Shown: positions 34,986 to 42,715 of the stretch, piece after piece
How the letters are laid out: every line of letters starts with the position of its first letter
Numbering within the stretch: position 1 is the stretch's first letter
NCBI GenBank assembly: GCA_013213785.1
Contig: JABSPZ010000006.1
Span: 248,001-312,000 of the forward strand
DNA: 64,000 nucleotides
Origin: Henriciella sp.
GTDB lineage: Bacteria > Pseudomonadota > Alphaproteobacteria > Caulobacterales > Hyphomonadaceae
Reading direction: 5' to 3'
Made by a program: the position numbers and the translations under genes
Notes under the pieces: model-generated
The model's database searches: none
Told to the model about the DNA's origin: nothing
Seen by the model: only the letters and a program-made list of their open reading frames with translations

Positions 34986-36946
34986 ACGCGTTTCTGGACC
35001 TCTGCCGCGACCGCATCCGCGGTGATGTTGAAGTGATTGTAGAGATCTTGATACGGCGCTGAGGCGCCGAAAGACGCCATGCCAACAAACCCGCCATCAT
35101 GGCCGATCCAACGGTCCCAACCGAAACGGACACCCGCTTCAACCGCGACCTTTGGTAGATCACCGCCAAGGGTTTCGGTCTGGTAGCTTTCCGACTGCTG
35201 CTCAAACAGATCCATGCTTGGCATCGACACCACGCGAACCGCAACACCGGTCTCAGCCAATGCCGCTTGCGCCGCCATGGCAATTTCTACCTCAGACCCC
35301 GTCGCAATCAACACGGCTTTGGCATCGGCAGCATCCGACAAAACATATCCGCCCTTCGCCGACAGGTTCTCATCGGTATGGGATGAGCGCGCCGATTTCA
35401 CTTTCTGACGGGTGAGCGCCAGCGTGCTGGGGCCGGTATCGTTACGCAGGGCCAGTTCCCAACATTCAGCCGCCTCGACGCCATCACATGGACGGAAGAC
35501 CGTCATGTTCGGCATCGCGCGCAGGCTTGCCACATGCTCGACCGGTTGGTGGGTTGGGCCATCTTCACCCAGACCAATGGAGTCGTGCGTCATGACGTGG
35601 ATTACACGCTCACCCATCAACGCACCAAGCCGGATCGCGGCGCGGGAATAGTCTGCGAACACCAGGAAAGTGCCTGAATATGGGATGATCCCACCATGTA
35701 ACGCCATGCCGTTCATCGCCGCCGCCATAGCGTGCTCGCGGATGCCGTAATGGACATAGCGACCGGCCCAATTATCGGGACCTAAAGGCGCTGTGTGGCT
35801 GGTTTTGGTATTGTTCGAGCCGGTCAGGTCAGCAGATCCGCCGATCATTTCAGGGATGGCTTCGGTGAGCGGCTCTAGCGCCGCGCCAGACCATTTACGG
35901 GTCGCATCATCTTTGCCGCCTTCGACCACTGCCTTTTTATGGGCGTTGACGATGTCCGACAGGTTGGCCGGAAGCGCGCCCGCCATCGCGGCTTCGAATT
36001 CAGCTTTGTTCGCGTGATTATCGAGGCGGTTTTTCCAGGCCAAATGCTCTGCGTCCGAGCGCTTACCAGCCTCCGCCCAAGCGTTTTCAATCTCTGCTGG
36101 CACTTCGAATGGGGCATGCGGCCAACCAATGCTCTCGCGCACTGTCGCCACTTCCTCTTCGCCATAAGGACCACCATGCGCTGGGCCTGTGCCCGCGCGT
36201 TTCGCGCCAAAACCGATAATGGTTTTCACTGCCAGCATGACCGGCTTGTCTTGGATCTGTGCCCAGCTCAAAGCCGCTTCGACATCATCGGCATCATGAC
36301 CATCGACTTTCTTGGTGACCCAACCAGAGGCTTCGAACCGCGCACATTGATCCGTGCTATCGGCCATGTCAGTGCCGCCATCAATCGTGACGGCATTGTC
36401 GTCGAACAGGACGATCAAGTTAGAGAGCTTGAGATGCCCAGCCAGCGTGATCGCTTCTTGGCTAATGCCTTCCATCAAGCAACCGTCGCCCGCAATCACA
36501 TAGGTCTTGTGATTAACCAGCTCATCGCCAAAGCGTGCATTCAGGTGACGCTCCGCCATGGCCATGCCGACAGCCGTTGTGATGCCTTGGCCGAGCGGGC
36601 CCGTGGTTGTCTCAACGCCTTTGGTGACAAAATTCTCAGGGTGGCCTGCGGTTGGGCGCCCGAGCTGGCGGAAGGCGCGAATGTCGTCGCGGCTGACGCT
36701 CTCATAGCCTGTCAAATGCAGGAGCGAGTAGACCAGCATGGAGCCGTGGCCCGCAGACAACACGAACCGATCACGGTCCGCCCAATCAGGATCCGCCGGA
36801 TTATACTTCAGAAATTTACGATACAGAACCGTCGCTGCGTCCGCCATTCCAAGCGGCAAACCGACGTGCCCAGACTTGGCGGCCTCGACCGCATCCATTG
36901 ACAAAGCGCGGATGGCATTGGCCATGTCCCGATTGGAAACTGTCAT
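34982..36946 (-). CDS. tkt: Transketolase
   Basis: 654 residues. Thiamine-diphosphate enzyme of the pentose phosphate and Calvin pathways that moves two-carbon ketol units. The thiamine-binding GDGCLMEGISQEA, the GHPENF and TTGPLGQG segments, and the transketolase motif GEDGPTHQPVEHVASLRA are all present, with H-G-S near the N-terminus (SAGHGSMLVYSLLHL). In many alphaproteobacteria tkt is next to zapA as here, with the zapA operon divergent. No anomalies. Confidence 0.97.
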   Translation of the reverse strand: MTVSNRDMANAIRALSMDAVEAAKSGHVGLPLGMADAATVLYRKFLKYNPADPDWADRDRFVLSAGHGSMLVYSLLHLTGYESVSRDDIRAFRQLGRPTAGHPENFVTKGVETTTGPLGQGITTAVGMAMAERHLNARFGDELVNHKTYVIAGDGCLMEGISQEAITLAGHLKLSNLIVLFDDNAVTIDGGTDMADSTDQCARFEASGWVTKKVDGHDADDVEAALSWAQIQDKPVMLAVKTIIGFGAKRAGTGPAHGGPYGEEEVATVRESIGWPHAPFEVPAEIENAWAEAGKRSDAEHLAWKNRLDNHANKAEFEAAMAGALPANLSDIVNAHKKAVVEGGKDDATRKWSGAALEPLTEAIPEMIGGSADLTGSNNTKTSHTAPLGPDNWAGRYVHYGIREHAMAAAMNGMALHGGIIPYSGTFLVFADYSRAAIRLGALMGERVIHVMTHDSIGLGEDGPTHQPVEHVASLRAMPNMTVFRPCDGVEAAECWELALRNDTGPSTLALTRQKVKSARSSHTDENLSAKGGYVLSDAADAKAVLIATGSEVEIAMAAQAALAETGVAVRVVSMPSMDLFEQQSESYQTETLGGDLPKVAVEAGVRFGWDRWIGHDGGFVGMASFGASAPYQDLYNHFNITADAVAAEVQKRV

Positions 36947-37058
36947 GCTTCTCGTCCTGTTTTATTTCGCCCGGGGAATGGACAGCGTGGCCACCGCTGT
37001 CAAGACTTAGCATCGGTGACTATTGAGTTTTCGACACAATGAGCGCAAACGAAAGACT

Positions 37059-37334
37059 ATGAGCGTAATTGAAGCTGCCGCATCTCGATTGGATAAAGCC
37101 CTGACCCGTCTGGAAGGGGCGGTTGATGGATTGTTCGAGCGATCCGGAAATCCAACGATCCTGCGTCAAGAATTGACGGTGATGATGGAAGACCGTGCGC
37201 GCCTAGCCGAACAGCTTGATGAATCGCTCGCCCGAGAGAAAGAACTCCAAGCGCTCGCGGATGAGGCCTCCGAGGCCCTCGGCGCGGCTATTTCGGAAGT
37301 CCGCGCCGCGCTTGGGCGTGAGGGGCAGAGCTAA
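37059..37334 (+). CDS. DUF4164-like coiled-coil protein upstream of zapA
   Basis: 91 residues from the ATG at 37059 (an ATG 12 codons earlier is open but less family-like). The sequence is almost entirely amphipathic helix (SRLDKALTRLEGAVDGLFE..., MMEDRARLAEQLDESLAREKEL) and should form a coiled coil. The stop overlaps the zapA start (TAATG). This tkt / small coiled-coil / zapA order is typical of the class, and the protein probably acts with ZapA at the division site, but that is inference. Confidence 0.75.
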   Translation: MSVIEAAASRLDKALTRLEGAVDGLFERSGNPTILRQELTVMMEDRARLAEQLDESLAREKELQALADEASEALGAAISEVRAALGREGQS

Positions 37335-37645
37335 TGGCAAAGGCAGATATCAAACTCCGCGGCCGATCCTACTCCGTGGCGTGCGCACCAGGCCAGGAAG
37401 CGCGGCTGATCGCCTTATCTGGTCAACTCAATGCGAGAGTGGAAGAGATCGCGGGCGCTGTCGGCAATATTGGGGACGACCGGTTACTCCTAATCGCGTC
37501 GCTTGCGCTTTTGGATGAACTCGACGCGGCGCATCGCAGCCAAGCAGAAGCCGCCGGCCCAGATGTTGAGCGCGCGGCGCAAGCCCTAACGGACACTGCG
37601 ACACGTATCGAGGCCCTCGCAGCCAGGATTGAGTCAGGAAAATGA
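37334..37645 (+). CDS. zapA: Cell division protein ZapA
   Basis: 103 residues. Binds and bundles FtsZ filaments at the Z ring. The N-terminal beta part (DIKLRGRSYSVACAPGQEARLIALSGQLNARVEEI) and the ILLLIASLALLDEL-type helix (RLLLIASLALLDELDAAH), followed by a C-terminal coiled coil, are characteristic. It overlaps the DUF4164 stop by one base and the glycosyltransferase start by four bases, so three genes form an operon. Confidence 0.9.
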   Translation: MAKADIKLRGRSYSVACAPGQEARLIALSGQLNARVEEIAGAVGNIGDDRLLLIASLALLDELDAAHRSQAEAAGPDVERAAQALTDTATRIEALAARIESGK

Positions 37646-38388
37646 GTACGCCAGATCTGAGCGTCTTGATCCCCTTCTACAATGAAGAAGGCAACGTGCT
37701 CCCGTTACTCGAAGAAGTGCACAAAGCGCTCGCTGGGATTTCATTCGATATCGTCTGCGTGAACGATTGCTCTGATGATGCGACCGGACTAGAACTCGCA
37801 GAGGCCGCAAAGCGCTGGCCAGACACAGTGACAGTCTTCACCCATATTGAGCGAGCTGGAAAATCCGCAGCTTTGTTCACCGGACTGAAGTCTGTGCGAG
37901 GAACTTGGACGCAGCTCATTGATGGCGATGGGCAGAACGATATCAATGACACGGCGCGCCTCTGGCCAGAGCTGATCGCTGGGAAAGAGACGGGCAGACT
38001 CGGAATCATTGCGGGCAAGCGCAACAGCCGGAACGATAGCGGCTTTAAGTGGTTGCAATCACGGGTCGCCAATGGCGTTCGACGTTTCATGCTGAGAGAT
38101 GATGCGACAGATACAGGCTGCGGCTGGAAGCTCATCCGAACAGAAGCGTTCAAAGAACTTCCCTATTTTGCCTCGATGCACCGCTTCCTGCCCGCCTTGA
38201 TTAAACGCGCTGGCTGGGAGGTCCGCGAGGAACGCGTCAATGACAGACCGCGCTGGCACGGCCAATCGAAGTATGGATTTTTAGGGCGCCTCGGCGCTGG
38301 CATCTTTGATTTGCTCGGCATGTTCTGGCTGACGCGTCGCGGCGGCCAAGGGATCGCACGCGAACGCAAAGACCCCCGAGCAAAATAA
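37642..38388 (+). CDS. Family 2 glycosyltransferase (polyprenyl-phosphate sugar transferase type)
   Basis: 248 residues. The GT-A fold is shown by LSVLIPFYNEEGNVLPLLEEV, CVNDCSDDAT and the DxD-like QLIDGDGQND, followed by the acceptor region GCGWKLIRTEAF and HRFLPALIKRAGWEVRE. This resembles dolichol-phosphate mannosyltransferase-like and ArnC-like enzymes, but it lacks the C-terminal membrane helices of ArnC apart from one weak hydrophobic patch. The start overlaps the zapA stop (ATGA). Sugar and acceptor unknown. Confidence 0.85.
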   Translation: MSTPDLSVLIPFYNEEGNVLPLLEEVHKALAGISFDIVCVNDCSDDATGLELAEAAKRWPDTVTVFTHIERAGKSAALFTGLKSVRGTWTQLIDGDGQNDINDTARLWPELIAGKETGRLGIIAGKRNSRNDSGFKWLQSRVANGVRRFMLRDDATDTGCGWKLIRTEAFKELPYFASMHRFLPALIKRAGWEVREERVNDRPRWHGQSKYGFLGRLGAGIFDLLGMFWLTRRGGQGIARERKDPRAK

Positions 38389-38603
38389 TCCTCAAAAATA
38401 ATTGGGATGCTGCGAAGCAATACTTTGATAATTTTCTATTCAAAGTAGTTTTTTGGATAGATTAGAGTAAACAGGGTAATTTCAGGCCACTACAGCGTAA
38501 ACCAAGCATTCAATCACCAGAACAAGATTTTAGATTCATATCTACTTATATTTTTATATGCTATGCTTGTTTCGAGTGGTTTTTACATGTCTAAACGAGA
38601 AAC
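38389..38603. other. AT-rich gene-free leader region
   Basis: No coding frame is supported here. The stretch is markedly more AT-rich than its surroundings, with TATATG and TATGCT boxes at 38555-38567 that could serve as -10 elements for the RNA candidate that follows; no convincing -35 is visible. Confidence 0.4.
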
Positions 38604-38736
38604 TTCCAAGTGTTTACCATTTGTTAGCAACTCGCGTTTAAGTAGAAACCTGTCGCAGGCGGTTTCTCCATGACCGTACCGGACAAGCTCAAGGCTCGGG
38701 TTCATCCGCCCCTCTAACCCGGCCACCTACTTGGGA
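38604..38736 (+). ncRNA. Structured RNA candidate, possibly 6S RNA
   Basis: About 130 bases with no supported gene. TTCCAAGT (38604-38611) can pair with ACTTGGGA (38729-38736) as a closing stem, GTTAG (38623-38627) with CTAAC (38714-38718) inside it, and AGAAACC with GGTTTCT forms an internal hairpin (38644-38667). It is followed by a strong terminator. 6S RNA is often found just downstream of zapA in alphaproteobacteria, and this lies one gene after zapA. The alternative is a leader or mRNA for a 15-codon frame at 38670-38717 (ATG to TAA, AGGCGG seven bases before). No covariation test was possible. Confidence 0.42.
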
Positions 38737-38768
38737 TGCACCTTTTTGGTGCATCCCTTTTTCTTTTT
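38733..38768 (+). terminator. Strong rho-independent terminator
   Basis: Perfect 10-bp stem GGGATGCACC/GGTGCATCCC with a TTTTT loop, followed by TTTTTCTTTTT. It ends the transcript of the gene-free stretch, or of the zapA operon by read-through. The first four bases overlap the proposed closing stem of the RNA. Confidence 0.88.
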
Positions 38769-38777
38769 CAGCGGCAC

Positions 38778-38806
38778 AAAAAAGCGCGACCCGAAGGCCG
38801 CGCTTT
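38778..38806 (-). terminator. Rho-independent terminator of the acyl-CoA dehydrogenase gene
   Basis: On the minus strand, an 8-bp stem (GCGCGGCC/GGTCGCGC with one G-T) closed by a TTCG tetraloop and followed by six T residues, 24 bases after the stop codon. Confidence 0.85.
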
Positions 38807-38829
38807 CTAAATTGAGATTTGCGTCAGCG

Positions 38830-40134
38830 CTATTTGCGCCAGACCGCTGCCATCGCCGGATCTTCTTCCTCGCCTGAATATTTGCGAGTCTCGGCGCGGC
38901 CCACAACCATATGGTGAACCTCATCCGGACCGTCTGCGAGGCGTAGGGTACGCTGGTTCGCATACAGACGTGCAAGCGGCGTCCACTGAGACACCCCAGC
39001 CGCGCCGTGAATTTGGATGGCTTCATCAATGATACGGCAGACTTTCTCCGGCACCATCGCTTTGACCATTGAGATCCAAACGCGAGCTTCTTTGTTGCCG
39101 AGTACGTCCATCGCTTTCGCGGCCTTCAGAACCATCATGCGCATAGACTCAATATCGATCCGCGCGCGAGATACTTTCTCGATGTTTCCGCCGAGCTTGA
39201 TGAGGTCACGACCAAATGCTTGGCGACCCATGCCGCGAACAACCATCATGTCGAGCGCGCGCTCTGCAGCCCCGATGGAACGCATGCAGTGGTGGATACG
39301 GCCTGGCCCAAGGCGCAGCTGCGAGATTTCAAAGCCGCGGCCTTCGCCGAGCAACATATTCTCTTTTGGGACGCGCACATTGTCGAACACAATGTGCATG
39401 TGGCCGTGCGGCGCGTCATAGTCGCCAAACACTTGCATACCGTCCAAGATTTTTACGCCTGGCGTATCGGTTGGGACCAGGATCTGAGACTGCTGTTTGT
39501 GCGGCTCAGCATCCGGATTGGTTTTGACCATGGTGATCATGATCTTACAGCGCGGATCACCGGCACCTGAGATATAGAACTTCTCACCATTGATGACCCA
39601 CTCATCCCCTTCAAGGACGGCGCGGGTGGAAATGTTCTTCGCATCAGAGCTTGGGAGGGCTGGCTCCGTCATCGCAAAGGCTGAGCGGATTTTTCCGTCG
39701 AGTAGAGGCTTCAGCCATTGCTCTTTTTGCTCTGGCGTTCCGACACGCTCGAGAACTTCCATATTGCCGGTATCTGGCGCAGAGCAGTTCATCGTCTCAG
39801 ACGCGAGCGAATTCTTGCCGAGCTCAGCAGCGATATAAGCGTAATCGAGGTTTTTCAGGCCTTCGCCAGTTTCCGCATCCGGCAGGAAGAAGTTCCAAAG
39901 ACCTTGTTTCTTCGCTTCGTCTTTCGCCTCTTCGAGTGTCTCAAGCTGGCCAGGCGCATAAGACCAGATGTCTTTCTTATCTTTGCCCAGCTCGTGGAAC
40001 TTTACCGACATTGGATCAACAACATCAGCGATGAACTGTTTCACATGGTCATAGAGCGGGCGTGCATCGTCTGACATTCGCAAGTCAAACAGGTCGTCAT
40101 TCATCTCACCAGACCCGGTATCGGTGTAAGGCAT
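38830..40134 (-). CDS. Acyl-CoA dehydrogenase (ACAD10/11-like)
   Basis: 434 residues from the ATG at 40134, with GAGGA upstream; the frame is open seven codons further. FAD enzyme introducing the alpha-beta double bond in acyl-CoA. Visible features are AFAMTEPALPSSDAKNIST, the flavin-binding WVINGEKFYISGAGDP, the C-terminal RQAFGRDLIKLGGNI, QIHGAAGVSQWTPLARLYANQR and RLADGPDEVHH, whose Glu is the probable base. The ACAD11 branch handles long-chain or 4-hydroxy acids in some organisms. Divergent from the TSUP gene and terminated by a TTCG hairpin. Confidence 0.92.
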   Translation of the reverse strand: MPYTDTGSGEMNDDLFDLRMSDDARPLYDHVKQFIADVVDPMSVKFHELGKDKKDIWSYAPGQLETLEEAKDEAKKQGLWNFFLPDAETGEGLKNLDYAYIAAELGKNSLASETMNCSAPDTGNMEVLERVGTPEQKEQWLKPLLDGKIRSAFAMTEPALPSSDAKNISTRAVLEGDEWVINGEKFYISGAGDPRCKIMITMVKTNPDAEPHKQQSQILVPTDTPGVKILDGMQVFGDYDAPHGHMHIVFDNVRVPKENMLLGEGRGFEISQLRLGPGRIHHCMRSIGAAERALDMMVVRGMGRQAFGRDLIKLGGNIEKVSRARIDIESMRMMVLKAAKAMDVLGNKEARVWISMVKAMVPEKVCRIIDEAIQIHGAAGVSQWTPLARLYANQRTLRLADGPDEVHHMVVGRAETRKYSGEEEDPAMAAVWRK

Positions 40135-40302
40135 TTCACTTTTCCTCGTTTTCACGTCTCAACTGCCCACACGGTATGACGCGCACGTAAACTTGTAAAA
40201 CGGTATCGCGGGGTAAGGTGAGCCTAACTGAGACGAACGGTCACTCCGGGAACATCCTAGGGTGGTTTGTCCTTGAGGGAGACTCACCTCACGAGGGCGC
40301 AC

Positions 40303-41049
40303 ATGAGTGTTTTCGCGGCCGCTATTATCCTCGCGACCACCCTGGTGACGTCGTTCATTTCCGGAATATTCGGGATGGCAGGCGGCATTATCCTCATGGC
40401 CGTCTTAGTCGCCTTGGTCAGCGTCGCCACCGCGATGATTGTCCATGGCGGTATCCAAATGTTTGCCAATGGATATCGCGCCTTTCTGCTCCGCGAGTCT
40501 ATCGATTGGCGTGTCTTCGCCTATTACTGCATTGGCGCAGCAGCGGGCATAACGGCGCTCTTCTTTGTGCGCTGGACGCCCGATAAACGCGCGCTCTATC
40601 TCCTACTCGGGCTAACCCCGATGCTCGTTTGGCTCCCGAAAGAGCGCTTACACCTCGACATCAAACGTCCCGACCATGCGATCGCCGCAGGTTTCGGCGT
40701 CCAGGGCCTGAACACGCTTGCCGGCGTCGCGGGGCCGATGCTGGACCTATTTTTCGTTCGCGCTGATATGACCCGTCAACAGATCGTTGCGACGAAGTCG
40801 ATGACGCAAGCGCTCAGTCATTTGGTCAAGATCGGATTCTGGAGCGTTCCCGTGGTTAGCGCCGCGGGTTGGAGCGCATTGCCCCCTTGGTGGCTGTTTG
40901 CGGCCGCGATCCCTCTTTCCATGCTCGGCACATCGCAAGGCAAACGAGTGCTGGAGCGGATGAACGACGTCAATTTCCGCCAATGGATGAAATGGCTGGT
41001 CACAGCAATTGGGATCGTCCTTCTGCTGCGTGCGGCAGGATTATACTAA
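40303..41049 (+). CDS. TauE/SafE (TSUP) family membrane transporter
   Basis: 248 residues from the ATG at 40303 (GAGG seven bases upstream). Seven to eight hydrophobic segments; the N-terminal LVTSFISGIFGMAGGIILMAVL and the second-half repeat FGVQGLNTLAGVAGPMLDLFF are the duplicated TSUP glycine-rich helices. Members export sulfite, sulfoacetate, taurine breakdown products or other organic anions; the substrate here is unknown. Single-gene unit between acyl-CoA metabolism genes. Confidence 0.85.
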   Translation: MSVFAAAIILATTLVTSFISGIFGMAGGIILMAVLVALVSVATAMIVHGGIQMFANGYRAFLLRESIDWRVFAYYCIGAAAGITALFFVRWTPDKRALYLLLGLTPMLVWLPKERLHLDIKRPDHAIAAGFGVQGLNTLAGVAGPMLDLFFVRADMTRQQIVATKSMTQALSHLVKIGFWSVPVVSAAGWSALPPWWLFAAAIPLSMLGTSQGKRVLERMNDVNFRQWMKWLVTAIGIVLLLRAAGLY

Positions 41050-41075
41050 GCGCATAGAACAGTATGCAGGCGTCC

Positions 41076-41750
41076 TCAGTCGGGCAGTGAAACCGCGATT
41101 GTCGCCAAAGTCTCTTCGCGCAACAAACGCTTATTACCAGTCATGGATGGACTGCTAAGAGGCTTCAAACCTTCGGCATAGCCTTGCGCGGTGGCCATTA
41201 GCGCCCCCGCATCGACGACCTGATCAAGGTATCCTGCTTTGACGGCGGTTTCGGGATCGAACAGCTCGCCAAATACCATAGACCGCGTGAGATAGTCTTT
41301 CGAGACGCGCGCCTTCACCAGTTCCGAAGCAAAGATCGGCAGGACCATATTGATCTGCGTCTCGTTCGCGCCGATCTTGAACGCCCCGGCGGTACCGATC
41401 CGCACGTCGCAAGACAGAAGAATGAAGCACCCCATGGCAACGCCATGGCCGTTACACGCCGCAATAACGGGCATGCGGAAACCGTACAAACGATGGGCAA
41501 GCTTGCCGCCGCCATCGACAAGAGCTTTCACTTCTTCGCCTGGCAGGCTCATCATAAGCTTGAGATCGAAGCCGCCGGAGAACCGACCTTCGCGACCTGT
41601 AATGATCAGTGCTTTGGCTTCTTTTTCAGCCTTGTCCAGGCACGCATTGAGCGCCTCGAGCATGGTCGGATTGATCGCATTGGCTTTGCCATCATCCATC
41701 GTGATGGTGGCGATTTCGTCTTTGATCTCAATCGTTGCTGGCGCAGTCAT
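41076..41750 (-). CDS. Enoyl-CoA hydratase/isomerase (crotonase) family protein
   Basis: 224 residues, slightly short for a crotonase. The oxyanion-hole segments GRFSGGFDLKLMM and CNGHGVAMGCFILLSCDVRI are present. The usual hydratase glutamates are not clear (ANETQINMVLPIF lies where the active-site Glu loop is expected), so a different crotonase reaction is possible. Monocistronic, 62 bases from the HTH gene, in a region rich in acyl-CoA genes. Confidence 0.85.
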   Translation of the reverse strand: MTAPATIEIKDEIATITMDDGKANAINPTMLEALNACLDKAEKEAKALIITGREGRFSGGFDLKLMMSLPGEEVKALVDGGGKLAHRLYGFRMPVIAACNGHGVAMGCFILLSCDVRIGTAGAFKIGANETQINMVLPIFASELVKARVSKDYLTRSMVFGELFDPETAVKAGYLDQVVDAGALMATAQGYAEGLKPLSSPSMTGNKRLLREETLATIAVSLPD

Positions 41751-41811
41751 GCCGTTTCTCCCGAATTTTGTTGGTGAAAGCTACCGAGCGTCCCGTCGCG
41801 AAAGGCAAGCC

Positions 41812-42033
41812 TCACTCCACGTCAGTCACTGCAACTTCCAAGAGTTCTCCGGGTGTGCAATCGAGCGCTTCACAGAGCTTTGCTAGCGTATCGAACCGCA
41901 CACCCTTTACCTTCCCTGACTTGAGAAGCGACAGATTAGCCTCTGTCATTCCGATCTCAGCGGCGAGGTCTTTTGCGCGGCGTTTCCGGCGCGCCAGCAT
42001 GACATCGAGCGTGACAACAATCTCTGCCGCCAT
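41812..42033 (-). CDS. XRE/YozG-type HTH transcriptional regulator
   Basis: 73 residues, essentially only a Cro/C1 helix-turn-helix (RAKDLAAEIGMTEANLSLLKSGKVKGVRFDTLAKLCEALDCTPGELLE). It is translated from an ATG that overlaps the last base of the DUF2975 stop (TGATG). YozG-like regulators next to DUF2975 membrane proteins occur as two-gene modules in many bacteria; targets are usually unknown. A 21-bp palindrome over the operon promoter is a likely autoregulatory site. Confidence 0.9.
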   Translation of the reverse strand: MAAEIVVTLDVMLARRKRRAKDLAAEIGMTEANLSLLKSGKVKGVRFDTLAKLCEALDCTPGELLEVAVTDVE

Positions 42034-42542
42034 CAGACGAACTCGTCATTCTCGGTTTTGACTGCGACGGCATCTTTGAAGACCAGGGATAGTCCATGCA
42101 GCATAATCCCCATCATGGTTACGGCGATCGAGAGGTCACCGAAGTCGACGATAATGCCCCTGAAGTTTTCGCTGATCCATTGCAAAAGCGTCGGTGAAAT
42201 TGCCGCCGCCCAAATTCCAGCGACAATCAACCCGTAGGCGGCTTGATCGAGCGTTTTAACATTCTCTTCTGAGAACACCTCGCCTTCCGAACAGCGTTGA
42301 AAGAGAAAAGCAAAATCGGCGATCGCCCAGGCGATTAAGATCGTTGGCATGGCTTTGATGATGCCAATCCATAAGCCCTCATTCAGTGCCCAAAGGTCAT
42401 CTCTGCTCGAGACAGAGATCTCACCGATCTCCCCGCCCACGTAAAACGCGACGTTCAAAGCCAAAACACCAACCACGATCCAAGCCAAATAGGTCAGGTC
42501 ACGGTGCGTGTTTCGGGTCTTTTCAATCTCTGTATCGGTCAT
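42033..42542 (-). CDS. DUF2975 membrane protein, partner of the HTH regulator
   Basis: 169 residues from the ATG at 42542 (AAGGAG seven bases upstream), with four membrane segments (LTYLAWIVVGVLALNVAFYVG; GIIKAMPTILIAWAIADFAFLF; AYGLIVAGIWAAAISPTLLQWI; SIAVTMMGIMLHGLSLVF) and the conserved loop RCSEGEVFSEENVKTLDQAA. It is the first gene of a two-gene unit with the HTH regulator. Function unknown; it may sequester or signal to the regulator. Confidence 0.85.
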   Translation of the reverse strand: MTDTEIEKTRNTHRDLTYLAWIVVGVLALNVAFYVGGEIGEISVSSRDDLWALNEGLWIGIIKAMPTILIAWAIADFAFLFQRCSEGEVFSEENVKTLDQAAYGLIVAGIWAAAISPTLLQWISENFRGIIVDFGDLSIAVTMMGIMLHGLSLVFKDAVAVKTENDEFV

Positions 42543-42564
42543 CCTGTACTCCTTACTGGATACG

Positions 42565-42593
42565 CATATACTCAATTAATTATTGTAATACAA
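42565..42593 (-). promoter_or_regulatory. Promoter of the DUF2975-HTH operon
   Basis: On the minus strand TTGTAT (42593-42588) and TATATG (42570-42565) are exactly 17 bases apart, and the start codon follows 22 bases after the -10. The -35 lies within the 21-bp palindrome. Confidence 0.55.
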
Positions 42594-42598
42594 TAATT
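42578..42598. promoter_or_regulatory. 21-bp perfect palindrome, probable operator
   Basis: Arms AATTATTGTA and TACAATAATT around a single central A, perfect over 10+1+10 bases. It covers the -35 of the DUF2975-HTH promoter and is 36 bases before the DUF2975 start. A dimeric HTH repressor binding there would block its own operon. It could also affect the divergent acyl-CoA ligase gene, whose start is about 120 bases away. Confidence 0.65.
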
Positions 42599-42715
42599 TT
42601 TTTCTGCCTGATTCGAATTAGAGTTGTTTTGCGCCTTGCGAATCTGACCCGTTTTCAAAAGGGATTGCCTGATCCGAGTTCTGCGACGATAGTTTGAGAC
42701 CGGGAGGCCATAGCC

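Noticed and set aside
35939-36901. 320-codon plus-strand frame opposite tkt
   Set aside because: Antisense to transketolase motifs; no ribosome site and no recognisable domain.
38670-38717. 15-codon frame as a certain gene
   Set aside because: It has a fair ribosome site, but it is too short to support as a gene; kept as an alternative explanation of the RNA candidate.
38689-38726. T-arm-like sequence GGGTTCATCCGCCCC as part of a tRNA
   Set aside because: No acceptor, D or anticodon arms can be built around it.
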